Source of the DNA: Deltaproteobacteria bacterium
GTDB lineage: Bacteria > Desulfobacterota > Desulfovibrionia > Desulfovibrionales > Desulfovibrionaceae
Length of the DNA: 6,694 nt
Direction of reading: 5' to 3'
Assembly: GCA_031253875.1 (NCBI GenBank)
Contig: JAIRVN010000012.1
Coordinates: 1-6,694 of the forward strand
Shown here: positions 1 to 6,423 of the stretch, in pieces
How the letters are laid out: each line of letters begins with the position of its first letter
How positions within the stretch are numbered: the first letter of the stretch is position 1
The notes under the pieces: generated by a model
The model's input: the letters and a program-made list of their open reading frames with translations, nothing else
The model's database searches: none
What the model was told of the DNA's origin: nothing
Program-made: the position numbers and the translations under genes

Positions 1-4
1 GAAC

Positions 5-784
5 ATGCTGTTGTCCTTGATTACTACGGCGTGTGCCAGTGGGAACAGCCTGCCCTTGGCGCGTGCTGCTTTGGCGGGCCTGCCGGCTCATTACAGCGCG
101 TTGCGTCCCTTGCCTTTCCTGCCGGTCGGTACGGAATTGTGCGAGGCGACGTCAGCGGTCTTCAAGGTGACCGGGCGCGGGCTGTTCCCTGTTGCACAGG
201 AGCCTCATGCTCAGGATTGCCCTCTGCTCACGGCGTTGCGGCCTGTACAAGATGGAGAAAGACTGTCGCTTGCCGCCCGGCGCACGGGCCGTGCCCTGGC
301 GTGGATAACCCTGTCGGACAAAGGATTTGCCGGGTTGCGCGAAGACGAAAGCGGTCCCCTTATTGCCAAAATGGTGGAGGAAAAACTTCCCCTCTGCCAT
401 GTGCAGGGATTTTTGCTGCCGGATGAAGAGCAAGCGCTCCGTGCGCTTTTTGTGGAACTGGCGCTCATGCAGGGTTATGATCTTCTCATTGCCAGCGGTG
501 GTACCGGCCTTGCGCCGCGCGATCGTTCGCCCGAGGCTGCCCTGTCCGTTATAGAACGCCGCCTGCCTGGTTTCGAACAGGTCATGATGGCGGCCAGTCT
601 GCTGAAAACATCCACGGCGGCTATCTCACGCGCGGTAGCTGGCACGCTGGGACAGAGCATTCTTGTTTGTCTGCCGGGCAGCCGCAAGGCTGTCGCGGAA
701 AACCTCCTTGCCGTCCTTCCGGCTCTGGAGCACGCTCTTGATAAGCTTCAGGGCGATATGAAGGATTGTGGCGCTGTGTTTTGA
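5..784 (+). CDS. mogA: MogA/MoaB-family molybdopterin adenylyltransferase with N-terminal extension
   Basis: Predicted cytoplasmic enzyme that adenylylates molybdopterin before metal insertion, in molybdenum/tungsten cofactor synthesis. The MogA fold spans about residues 97-250 of 259. Visible motifs are SDKG (104-107), EDESGP (113-118), PDE with D140, SGGTGLAPRD (164-173) ending in D173, and LPGS (223-226); by family comparison D140 and D173 match the two functional aspartates of E. coli MogA. Stand-alone MogA proteins are about 170-195 residues, so the first ~96 residues are extra. That part has MOSC-like traces: LPVGTEL at about 40-46, VFKVT, H68 and C72 spaced like the MOSC H-x3-C, then a DGE-L segment. 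It looks degenerate and I would not call it a working MOSC domain. The first ATG is 4 bases from the window edge and the frame is open to the edge, so the true start may lie upstream. It is the first visible gene of a plus-strand cluster, 25 bases ahead of the prenyltransferase. Confident about the MogA domain, unsure about the start. Confidence 0.85.
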   Translation: MLLSLITTACASGNSLPLARAALAGLPAHYSALRPLPFLPVGTELCEATSAVFKVTGRGLFPVAQEPHAQDCPLLTALRPVQDGERLSLAARRTGRALAWITLSDKGFAGLREDESGPLIAKMVEEKLPLCHVQGFLLPDEEQALRALFVELALMQGYDLLIASGGTGLAPRDRSPEAALSVIERRLPGFEQVMMAASLLKTSTAAISRAVAGTLGQSILVCLPGSRKAVAENLLAVLPALEHALDKLQGDMKDCGAVF

Positions 785-798
785 AGTTTCCCAATATC

Positions 799-802
799 AG
801 GA
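799..802 (+). promoter_or_regulatory. Ribosome binding site that sets the prenyltransferase start
   Basis: AGGA lies 7 bases before the ATG at 810, a near-ideal distance. A GTG at 768, inside the end of mogA, is in frame but has its AAGGA only 2 bases away. This supports the ATG at 810. Confidence 0.6.
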
Positions 803-809
803 AACCCGT

Positions 810-1661
810 ATGCATATTTTTGGCAATTTTCCCGCTCTCTGCCGGATGATCAAAATTGAACATTCCGTGTTCGCCCTGCCTTTTGCCTTGGCGGGCGCGT
901 TTATGGCCGCACGCGGCATGCCGCCCTGGCCGGTGCTGTGCTGGCTGATTGTAGCCATGGTAGGCATACGATCCTTTGCCATGGCTTTTAATCGAGTCGC
1001 GGATCTGCGTTTTGACCGTCTGAATCCGCGTACGCAGAAGCGTCCGCTCGTCACGGGTGAAATAGCGCTCAGCCAAGCTTGGACTTTTATAGCCTGTAGC
1101 GCGGCGCTTTTCATCTTCGCATGCGCCATGCTCAACAGTCTCTGCCTGGCGCTTGCGCCACTGGCCCTGTTTATGGCCGGCGTCTACAGCCTGCTCAAAC
1201 GCGTCACATGGCTATGCCATTTTGGACTTGGCTGCGTACATGCGCTTTCTCCGCTTGCAGGCTGGCTAAGCGTTGACCCACACTTTACAGTTACTCCTTT
1301 CTTTTTTTCCTGGGGCGTACTTTTTTGGCTGGCGGGTTTTGACATCCTGTATTCTTGCCAGGATGCCGACTTTGACCGCAGTGTGGGCCTGCATTCGATC
1401 CCGGCTGATCTGGGTATTTCCAGGGCTTTGGTGATTTCTTCCTTCTGCCATGTGAATACCGCGATTTTTTTCCTGATGGGGGGAGTGCTGGCCGGGCTTT
1501 CGCTCGGATGGTATGTTGTCTGGGCATTGATTACGGGCATCCTGATCTGGGAACATACGCTGGTCAAGGCAAATGACCTTTCGCGCGTCAACCTCGCCTT
1601 TTTCACCCTGAACGGCTTTGTCGCCCTGACTTTTCTGCCTGGCGTCATTCTGGGATTGTGA
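810..1661 (+). CDS. ubiA: UbiA-family polyprenyltransferase (probably menaquinone pathway, MqnP-like)
   Basis: Integral membrane enzyme that transfers a polyprenyl chain from its diphosphate to an aromatic acceptor. The product is 283 residues, the usual size, with about eight hydrophobic segments. Both Mg-diphosphate motifs are present: N61-x3-D65-x3-D69, followed by NPRTQKRPL, and YSCQDADFD with D185 and D189, followed by the family signature GLHSIPADLG. The start chosen at ATG 810 gives a protein opening MHIFGNFPALCRMIKIEHSV, typical of the family, and has a good ribosome binding site; a GTG at 768 would add 14 residues. Annotation pipelines usually call such proteins 4-hydroxybenzoate polyprenyltransferase. 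In anaerobic sulfate reducers lacking ubiquinone, the acceptor is more likely the dihydroxynaphthoate intermediate of the futalosine pathway; that is inference from the presumed host, and no other mqn gene is in view. It lies 25 bases after mogA and 16 before darP, likely in one transcript. Confidence 0.9.
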   Translation: MHIFGNFPALCRMIKIEHSVFALPFALAGAFMAARGMPPWPVLCWLIVAMVGIRSFAMAFNRVADLRFDRLNPRTQKRPLVTGEIALSQAWTFIACSAALFIFACAMLNSLCLALAPLALFMAGVYSLLKRVTWLCHFGLGCVHALSPLAGWLSVDPHFTVTPFFFSWGVLFWLAGFDILYSCQDADFDRSVGLHSIPADLGISRALVISSFCHVNTAIFFLMGGVLAGLSLGWYVVWALITGILIWEHTLVKANDLSRVNLAFFTLNGFVALTFLPGVILGL

Positions 1662-1677
1662 TTTTTAACAATCTGTT

Positions 1678-2205
1678 ATGGATAAAGAAGCGGACATGCC
1701 TTCTCAACGGAAAAACGCGCAGAACAAGGACGATGCCTGGGTCAGCCGGTCGCAACGCAAGCGCGACAGCACCGCGTTGCAGAAGATAGCGGAAGAATTG
1801 ACGCGTCTTGCGCCGAGCCAGTGGCAAGAACTGCCCCTCACGCCGGATTTGCTGGAAGCATTGCACCTGTGGCGGCGGATCAACGATCATGAGGGACGTC
1901 GCCGCCAACTTCAATATCTTGGCAGGCTTATGCGCGAGGCGGATGGCGCGGCGATTGAATCAGGCCTTGCCGTCCTGCGGGATGGCAAAACGCAAGAAAC
2001 AATCCTGCTGCGGCATACGGAACGCTTACGCGAGGCACTTATCCGGGCGGAGCAGGCCGAGTGTAAAACACTGCTTGCCCAGTGGCCGGCAATGGAAGAG
2101 GAACTCTATGGCCTGCTTGACGCTATCCGCCTGGACAACGGCCCTCCCGCGCGGGAAGCCTACCGGACTCTCTTCCGTCGCTTGCGTGAGCTGCAACACA
2201 GTTGA
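1678..2205 (+). CDS. darP: DarP (YjgA/DUF615) ribosome biogenesis factor
   Basis: Small, highly charged, mostly helical protein of 175 residues. DarP in E. coli binds pre-50S particles and helps late assembly of the large subunit near the peptidyl-transferase centre. Family marks are SRSQRKRD at 23-30, followed by ALQKIAEELTRLAP, then PLTPDLLEAL, and EGRRRQLQYLGRLMRE beginning at E72. The C-terminal half is alternating basic and acidic helices and ends LFRRLRELQHS, as in the family. There is no signal peptide or membrane segment. The start is uncertain: ATG 1678 has no clear ribosome binding site, whereas an in-frame ATG at 1696 (169 residues) has a weak AAAGAAG 5 bases upstream and opens MPSQRKN, plausible for this family. 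It is the last gene of the plus-strand cluster and meets comEC tail to tail with only 9 bases between the stops. Confidence 0.87.
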   Translation: MDKEADMPSQRKNAQNKDDAWVSRSQRKRDSTALQKIAEELTRLAPSQWQELPLTPDLLEALHLWRRINDHEGRRRQLQYLGRLMREADGAAIESGLAVLRDGKTQETILLRHTERLREALIRAEQAECKTLLAQWPAMEEELYGLLDAIRLDNGPPAREAYRTLFRRLRELQHS

Positions 2206-2214
2206 GAAGCTCTT

Positions 2215-4698
2215 TCATTCTCGCCCATATCGCATGGCGCGTATTTCCGGCGAGCTTTCCGGATCTTTCCAGCGCAATGCGATCTGGCCCGAGCTGTTTG
2301 TCTCGATAAGGCGAATGCCGCGTGTGGCCAAAGCTTCCCGCACTCTTGGCGCGGGATAGCGCGGACTTGGACCGTTGCTGACAAGCGCTAGACGCGCGCC
2401 GACGGCATCATAGAGTTCGGGCGCAAAGCTCGAAATTCCGCCGTGATGGGGCAGGACAAGCACAGGCGCGCGCAGATCAAGGCCGGAGTCCAGCATATGT
2501 TGTATGGCTGAGCGCTCCGTGTCACCGGGGATGAGCGCCAGAGGCGTTTCGTTCCAAAGCAGACGCAGGACAAGGGATTTGTTGTTGCTGCTGCCTTTGA
2601 ATCCGGCAGGGGGGTGAAGCACGTCAACGCGTAATCCCTTTGTGAGCTGAATACTATCACCCGCGCTGAGCGTATACTGGGGATATGTCTGTCCGGCCAG
2701 GATCGTGGCGAGTTCTTCCGTCAGCGTATGTTTTGTATCGCCGTTCCCGGCAAAGTGTCCGATATCGAAATGCTTGAGCAGATGGAACAGACCGTGCGTA
2801 TGGTCGCGATCCGGGTGCGAGCTGATGATCCACTCCAGGCGCGGGGCATGGTTCGCGCAGAGCACCGGGGTCAGGATATCCCTGCCGCTATCGAAGCGCG
2901 GCGAAAAGAGATTTCCGCCGTCAACCAACATGCGCGCGCCGCCAGGAGCCTGCAGCAAAACAGCCTGTCCCTGCCCCACATCCATAAGGCGCAGGGAGAG
3001 TGTGTTTTCTGCGGCATCCAGAGTGCGCAGGCCTGGGCCGATCAGGAACAAAAGTGCGGATGCGGCAAAGAGACGACGGCCTGCGGGCGGCAGATTTGGG
3101 CGGCCCGGCAGGAGTGCAAGCGCCGGCATGAGCAGCAGGAAGGCAAACAACGCTGTCCAGTGCGGCCGCAGCATGGGGGGAATAGCCAATAGCCCGTGCC
3201 GGGCCATGAGATCCAGTGCGGCCAACAATAATTCGCACGGGTAGATTGCCAAGTTGCAGATGAAGGTTGATGCAGTCTGTGCGCCTGCCGCCAGGAGCAT
3301 CATCCCGACAAGCGTCAGAGGCAGGACGAAACAGTCCATCAGAGGCATCCAGAGCAAGTTTAAAAAAAACCAGGGGCTGGCGTTGTTGAAAAAAAGCAGC
3401 ATCACTGGTGTGAGAAAAAGCTGGATGCAGAAGGAAACACAGATAATCTGCGCGCACCGGCGCACAGTGGCCGGTAAAAAACCTTTGCCGGCAGGCAGTG
3501 GAAGACGGCGGAGCAGGGGGCTACACAGGGCGATGGCTGCCACGGAAAGCACGGAAAGTTGCAAACCCACGTCATAGATCGTCAAAGGAGAGACGATCGA
3601 GATGCAAAACACGGCGCCGAACAGGGTATCGCCCAGGGTGCAGACGCGGTCGTGCAGAAGCCAGAAGCTCAGCAGGCCAAGCATGATTGCTGCTCTGAGC
3701 AGAGAAGGCGGCGCGTCGCCAATCCAGAGATACAGCAATGCCAGCGGCAGGCTTGCGAGCAGCAGCGCCTTGCGGCGCGGCATATAGAGAAAAAGCCTGG
3801 GAACGGCATGGCCGGCGACACCCACGAGAAGCACCGCAAAAAGCCCCACCACAGACAAATGCTGTCCGGAAAGAGCCAGTGTATGAATAAGGCTTGTAGC
3901 TGACAAGTATTGCATGAGCGTGCTGCTGAGAAAAAATCTATCGCCGAAAATCAGGGCGGGCAGTACGCCGGCGCTCTGGTTAAGCTGCTGTCCCTGACCG
4001 GGATGTTCGCGAGCCAGATTTTCGACAAGCAGTTCACGCAGTCGTTCACGTAGCAGCCAACTTGCTTCCGGGGAGCCGCTGAGACGCACATCGCCTTTTT
4101 CTCCGCGCAGAGAGGCGCGCCAGAACACTCCACGCATGCGCCACACGGCGCCGATGTCGCTCACTCCGGGATTCGCGAATCCTTTTGCGTTCTGGATGCG
4201 AAGACTGGCTTCCAGCGTCTGGCCTATGACGGGACGCAGGACTGGGTGCTCCCAGTTCAACACGACGAGCCCCTCCAGGGGTGGGCCTTCCTCAGGCTGC
4301 ACATCGCGCAACATAATGCGCAAACGGGCATCCGGGAGTCCCTGTGTATCATGGATTAGCCCCGTGATGCGCACTGCCTTGCCTTCGCTCCAGGCGCTTG
4401 TGAGCCAGACGGGAGTTGAGGGCACGGTTGGCAAGGCAAGGCGGGCAATGACGGCTCCGGCGGTAAAACACCACAGCACCAGGGCCACACGGGCAAACCG
4501 CCATGCGCGGGAAGCGGAATCTTCCGCCACGCTTGTCAGAACAGCAGGGCCAATCAGGCGTGCGTCCGTAAAGATCAAAATACCCAGCCCAGCCATAGCT
4601 GGCAGGGGGTAAAGCAGAGTAAGCAGGCCTCCCAGCCAGCCGAACACGCAGGTTTGCCAGAATAAAGGCGCTTGGAGTGGCGGCGCGGAGGAGGGCAT
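2215..4698 (-). CDS. comEC: ComEC/Rec2 DNA internalization protein
   Basis: Polytopic inner-membrane protein that carries single-stranded DNA into the cytoplasm during natural transformation. Its 827 residues show the full three-part layout. An N-terminal part has hydrophobic segments near 19-41 and 72-89 and an OB-fold-like soluble stretch (about 90-205, with GFANPGVSDIGAVWRMRGVF). The membrane-embedded Competence domain includes LIFGDRFFLS and ALSGQH at 275-280, where AISGLH is more common. A C-terminal metallo-beta-lactamase-like domain runs from about 569 to 815. Its metal-site motifs look intact: DVGQG from D573, VDGG with D593, H628-P-D-R-D-H633, G-D726-T-E and P-H751-H752-GG. Family members often have VGQGD where this one has VGQGQ. 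ATG 4698 has no obvious ribosome binding site, but no in-frame ATG, GTG or TTG exists between it and murA. It follows murA by 71 bases on the same strand and may be read from that transcript. No other competence gene is visible, so function in uptake is inferred from family alone. Confidence 0.92.
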   Translation of the reverse strand: MPSSAPPLQAPLFWQTCVFGWLGGLLTLLYPLPAMAGLGILIFTDARLIGPAVLTSVAEDSASRAWRFARVALVLWCFTAGAVIARLALPTVPSTPVWLTSAWSEGKAVRITGLIHDTQGLPDARLRIMLRDVQPEEGPPLEGLVVLNWEHPVLRPVIGQTLEASLRIQNAKGFANPGVSDIGAVWRMRGVFWRASLRGEKGDVRLSGSPEASWLLRERLRELLVENLAREHPGQGQQLNQSAGVLPALIFGDRFFLSSTLMQYLSATSLIHTLALSGQHLSVVGLFAVLLVGVAGHAVPRLFLYMPRRKALLLASLPLALLYLWIGDAPPSLLRAAIMLGLLSFWLLHDRVCTLGDTLFGAVFCISIVSPLTIYDVGLQLSVLSVAAIALCSPLLRRLPLPAGKGFLPATVRRCAQIICVSFCIQLFLTPVMLLFFNNASPWFFLNLLWMPLMDCFVLPLTLVGMMLLAAGAQTASTFICNLAIYPCELLLAALDLMARHGLLAIPPMLRPHWTALFAFLLLMPALALLPGRPNLPPAGRRLFAASALLFLIGPGLRTLDAAENTLSLRLMDVGQGQAVLLQAPGGARMLVDGGNLFSPRFDSGRDILTPVLCANHAPRLEWIISSHPDRDHTHGLFHLLKHFDIGHFAGNGDTKHTLTEELATILAGQTYPQYTLSAGDSIQLTKGLRVDVLHPPAGFKGSSNNKSLVLRLLWNETPLALIPGDTERSAIQHMLDSGLDLRAPVLVLPHHGGISSFAPELYDAVGARLALVSNGPSPRYPAPRVREALATRGIRLIETNSSGQIALRWKDPESSPEIRAMRYGRE

Positions 4699-4769
4699 AG
4701 GGCGTTTCGGGTATGCTGCGTTCAGGTGCTTTGACTGTTGTTGTGATGGTATATACGGAACAGCTTGCC

Positions 4770-6029
4770 CTATTCTTTTTTCCGGCGGATGCGCGCGCCC
4801 ACTGCGGCGAGTTTGGTTTCAATCCTTTCGTAGCCGCGATCCAGATGATAAATGCGCTGTACCTGCGTTGTGCCTTTGGCTGCAAGGCCGGCAAGAACAA
4901 GTGAGGCGCTGGCGCGTAAATCCGAAGCCATCACGGGCGCGCCGATGAGTTGACCAACGCCGCGCACTATGGCCGAATGCCCGGAAAGCCGAATATCAGC
5001 GCCCATTCGCGCAAGCTCCTGTACATGCATGAAGCGGTTTTCAACAATGCTTTCTTCCACCACACTGGACCCCTCAGCCAAGCACATGAGCGCCATGACT
5101 TGGGCTTGCATGTCCGTGGGGAAACCGGGATAGGGCTGGGTGCGGACATCGGCGCCACGCAACGAACCGTTGCGGCGGCGCGCCAGCAGTCCTTCCTTGG
5201 TGTTTTCAAAGTGCATGCCCATGGCGCTGAGTTTTACGAGCAAGGCATCAAGTTCCTCCGATGGGCAGTTCTGTAACACCAATTCGCCATCTGTGATGCC
5301 CGCCGCTACAATAAAGGTGCCTGCTTCAATCCGGTCAGGCATGATGGGATAGGAACAGCCTCCCAAACTGGACACGCCGCTGACGTGGACGATGCTGGCG
5401 CCATGCCCGGAAATTTTGGCGCCGCAATGGATAAGAAAATTGGCCAAATCCACTACTTCCGGTTCCTTGGCTGCATTTTCCAGAATACTGTCACCTTCGG
5501 CCAGACAGGCGGCCATCAGCAGGTTTTCCGTGCCGCCCACGGTGGGGAAGTCAAAAATGATGTGAGCGCCTTTAAGCTTGCGACAGCGTCCGATGATGTA
5601 TCCTTCTTCAAGCTCAAAGCGTGCGCCCATTTTTTCAAGACCGGACAGGTGCAAGTTAACGGGACGCGCGCCGATGGCGCATCCGCCGGGCATGGCTACC
5701 CGGGCTTCGCCAAGACGGGCCAGCAAAGGACCGAGGCAGAGCACGGAGGCGCGCATGGTTTTGACGAGTTCATACGGAGCTTCCGGGGACAATGTACATG
5801 GAGTCATGGAGACGACATTGTTGTCGAAGTCCGCGGGACAACCGAGAATGCTGAGCAGTTTTAACGTGGTATGGATATCCCTGAGCATGGGAACATTTGT
5901 GAAGGTAGTCGGTTCCGAGAGTAAAATGGAGGCGAAAAGAATGGGCAGGGCTGCGTTTTTTGAACCGCTGATGGTAACCTGCCCGGTCAGAGGAACCCCA
6001 CCCTCAATGACAAGTTTATCCATCCGCAT
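4770..6029 (-). CDS. murA: MurA, UDP-N-acetylglucosamine 1-carboxyvinyltransferase
   Basis: Cytoplasmic enzyme that transfers enolpyruvate from PEP to UDP-GlcNAc, the first committed step of peptidoglycan synthesis and the fosfomycin target. It is full length (419 residues). Motifs are [11 protein letters not shown] with the substrate-contacting Lys-Asn pair, [13 protein letters not shown], the catalytic loop [11 protein letters not shown] with Cys117, [11 protein letters not shown] with Asp306, and the C-terminal [16 protein letters not shown]. There are two possible starts: ATG 6029 (MRMDKL) and ATG 6023 (MDKL). AAGGA at 6033-6037 is 3 bases from the first and 9 from the second. Starting at 6023 places the catalytic cysteine at 115 and the lysine at 22, exactly the E. 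coli numbers, so I favour the second; the longer form is given as the outer limit. It retains Cys rather than the Asp of naturally fosfomycin-resistant MurA. An AT-rich spacer lies upstream and probably carries its promoter; comEC follows 71 bases downstream. Confidence 0.96.
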   Translation of the reverse strand: MRMDKLVIEGGVPLTGQVTISGSKNAALPILFASILLSEPTTFTNVPMLRDIHTTLKLLSILGCPADFDNNVVSMTPCTLSPEAPYELVKTMRASVLCLGPLLARLGEARVAMPGGCAIGARPVNLHLSGLEKMGARFELEEGYIIGRCRKLKGAHIIFDFPTVGGTENLLMAACLAEGDSILENAAKEPEVVDLANFLIHCGAKISGHGASIVHVSGVSSLGGCSYPIMPDRIEAGTFIVAAGITDGELVLQNCPSEELDALLVKLSAMGMHFENTKEGLLARRRNGSLRGADVRTQPYPGFPTDMQAQVMALMCLAEGSSVVEESIVENRFMHVQELARMGADIRLSGHSAIVRGVGQLIGAPVMASDLRASASLVLAGLAAKGTTQVQRIYHLDRGYERIETKLAAVGARIRRKKE

Positions 6030-6032
6030 TTT

Positions 6033-6037
6033 TCCTT
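6033..6037 (-). promoter_or_regulatory. murA: Ribosome binding site of murA
   Basis: Read on the minus strand this is AAGGA within TAAAAGGAAAAATG. It is 3 bases from the ATG at 6029 and 9 from the ATG at 6023. The distance supports the downstream start, which also matches the family N-terminus. Confidence 0.55.
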
Positions 6038-6104
6038 TTAGAAAGACTTTAAATTTTTATTTGAAATCGTTGAGACCTAATGAATGAAGCTACATTATTG
6101 TTAC

Positions 6105-6137
6105 CATATTTTTTAGAAATACTCTAGCGAAAATATG
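6105..6137. repeat. AT-rich inverted repeat before murA
   Basis: CATATTTT (6105-6112) pairs perfectly with AAAATATG (6130-6137). Between them TAGA (6114-6117) can pair with TCTA (6123-6126). Mostly A-T pairs, so a weak RNA hairpin with no U-tract after it. It could be an operator or just chance in AT-rich DNA. Confidence 0.4.
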
Positions 6138-6142
6138 AAGAA

Positions 6143-6370
6143 TTATCCTCCGCAGATGAAGGGACTCAAATGCACTTGGCATTCGGGCGTGAGAATTGAG
6201 ACAGGCCGGGCGAGAGCGCCGTTGACAAAGGCGAGCATTACGTCTTCGATTTTGATGTCGAGTTTGTTCAGTAAATCCTGGAGACTTGCGCCCTGGGGCA
6301 GGGTGACGGGAGTTCCGTCAAGCGCTTGTTCGGAAAGCTTGCCCAGAGTTTTGACATATACAGTCATCAT
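6143..6370 (-). CDS. MoaD/ThiS-family sulfur carrier, linked to the aldehyde oxidoreductase
   Basis: A 75-residue ubiquitin-fold protein. It begins with a beta-strand (MTVYVKTLGKL), has a helix typical of MoaD (SLQDLLNKLDI), then VMLAFVNGALA and the closing strand and tail SPFICGG. The C-terminal Gly-Gly (74-75), which in this family is adenylylated and thiocarboxylated to deliver sulfur to molybdopterin, is intact; the preceding residue is Cys73, where MoaD proteins often have Ser or Ala. It is slightly shorter than the usual ~80 residues. The start is ATG 6370; the next codon is also ATG (6367). No clear ribosome binding site is visible, and the foot of a strong stem-loop ends 11 bases before the start. 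It follows the oxidoreductase gene by 53 bases on the same strand. MoaD-like genes commonly accompany tungsten aldehyde oxidoreductases (AorD in Aromatoleum), so a role in that enzyme's pterin cofactor is likely but inferred. ThiS or another sulfur carrier role is possible. Confidence 0.85.
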   Translation of the reverse strand: MMTVYVKTLGKLSEQALDGTPVTLPQGASLQDLLNKLDIKIEDVMLAFVNGALARPVSILTPECQVHLSPFICGG

Positions 6371-6381
6371 ATCTGTATCTG

Positions 6382-6414
6382 AAGGTCTTGCCGGACTATG
6401 CCCGGCAAGACCTT
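6382..6414 (-). terminator. Strong intergenic stem-loop, terminator-like but without a U-tract
   Basis: AAGGTCTTGCCGG (6382-6394) and CCGGCAAGACCTT (6402-6414) form a perfect 13-bp stem, eight pairs being G-C, with a 7-base loop (6395-6401). It lies 9 bases after the oxidoreductase stop and 11 before the MoaD-like start. The sequence following it on the minus strand, CAGATACAGAT, has no T run, and neither does the plus-strand side. It therefore does not look like a classic intrinsic terminator. It may protect the 3' end of the oxidoreductase mRNA or reduce readthrough into the small gene. Confidence 0.6.
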
Positions 6415-6423
6415 TATCCAGGG

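Larger units (their letters stand above)
6030..6142 (-). promoter_or_regulatory. AT-rich spacer upstream of murA, probable promoter region
   Basis: The 113 bases between the MoaD-like gene and murA are strikingly AT-rich against their GC-rich surroundings, including runs such as AAATTTTTAT. This is the natural place for a murA promoter. I could not pick a convincing -35/-10 pair: TATGGT and AATAAT are possible -10 boxes on the minus strand, without a well-spaced -35. The spacer also holds an AT-rich inverted repeat at 6105-6137. No open reading frame or strong terminator is seen. Confidence 0.35.

Noticed and set aside
621..1648. Minus-strand open frames of 112-154 codons opposite mogA and the prenyltransferase
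   Set aside because: Shadows of well-supported plus-strand genes, with low-complexity basic composition and no recognisable domain.
2705..3903. Several plus-strand open frames of 60-179 codons opposite comEC
   Set aside because: They lie antisense to a strongly recognised ComEC coding sequence, are rich in Arg/Ser/Gln/Ala as expected from GC-rich shadow frames, and resemble no family.
4514..4527. Inverted repeat GCGGAA-TC-TTCCGC
   Set aside because: Short, with a 2-base loop, inside comEC coding sequence; best explained by codon content.
5385..6087. Plus-strand open frames of 159 and 169 codons over murA
   Set aside because: They overlap each other and the clearly real murA; no family resemblance.
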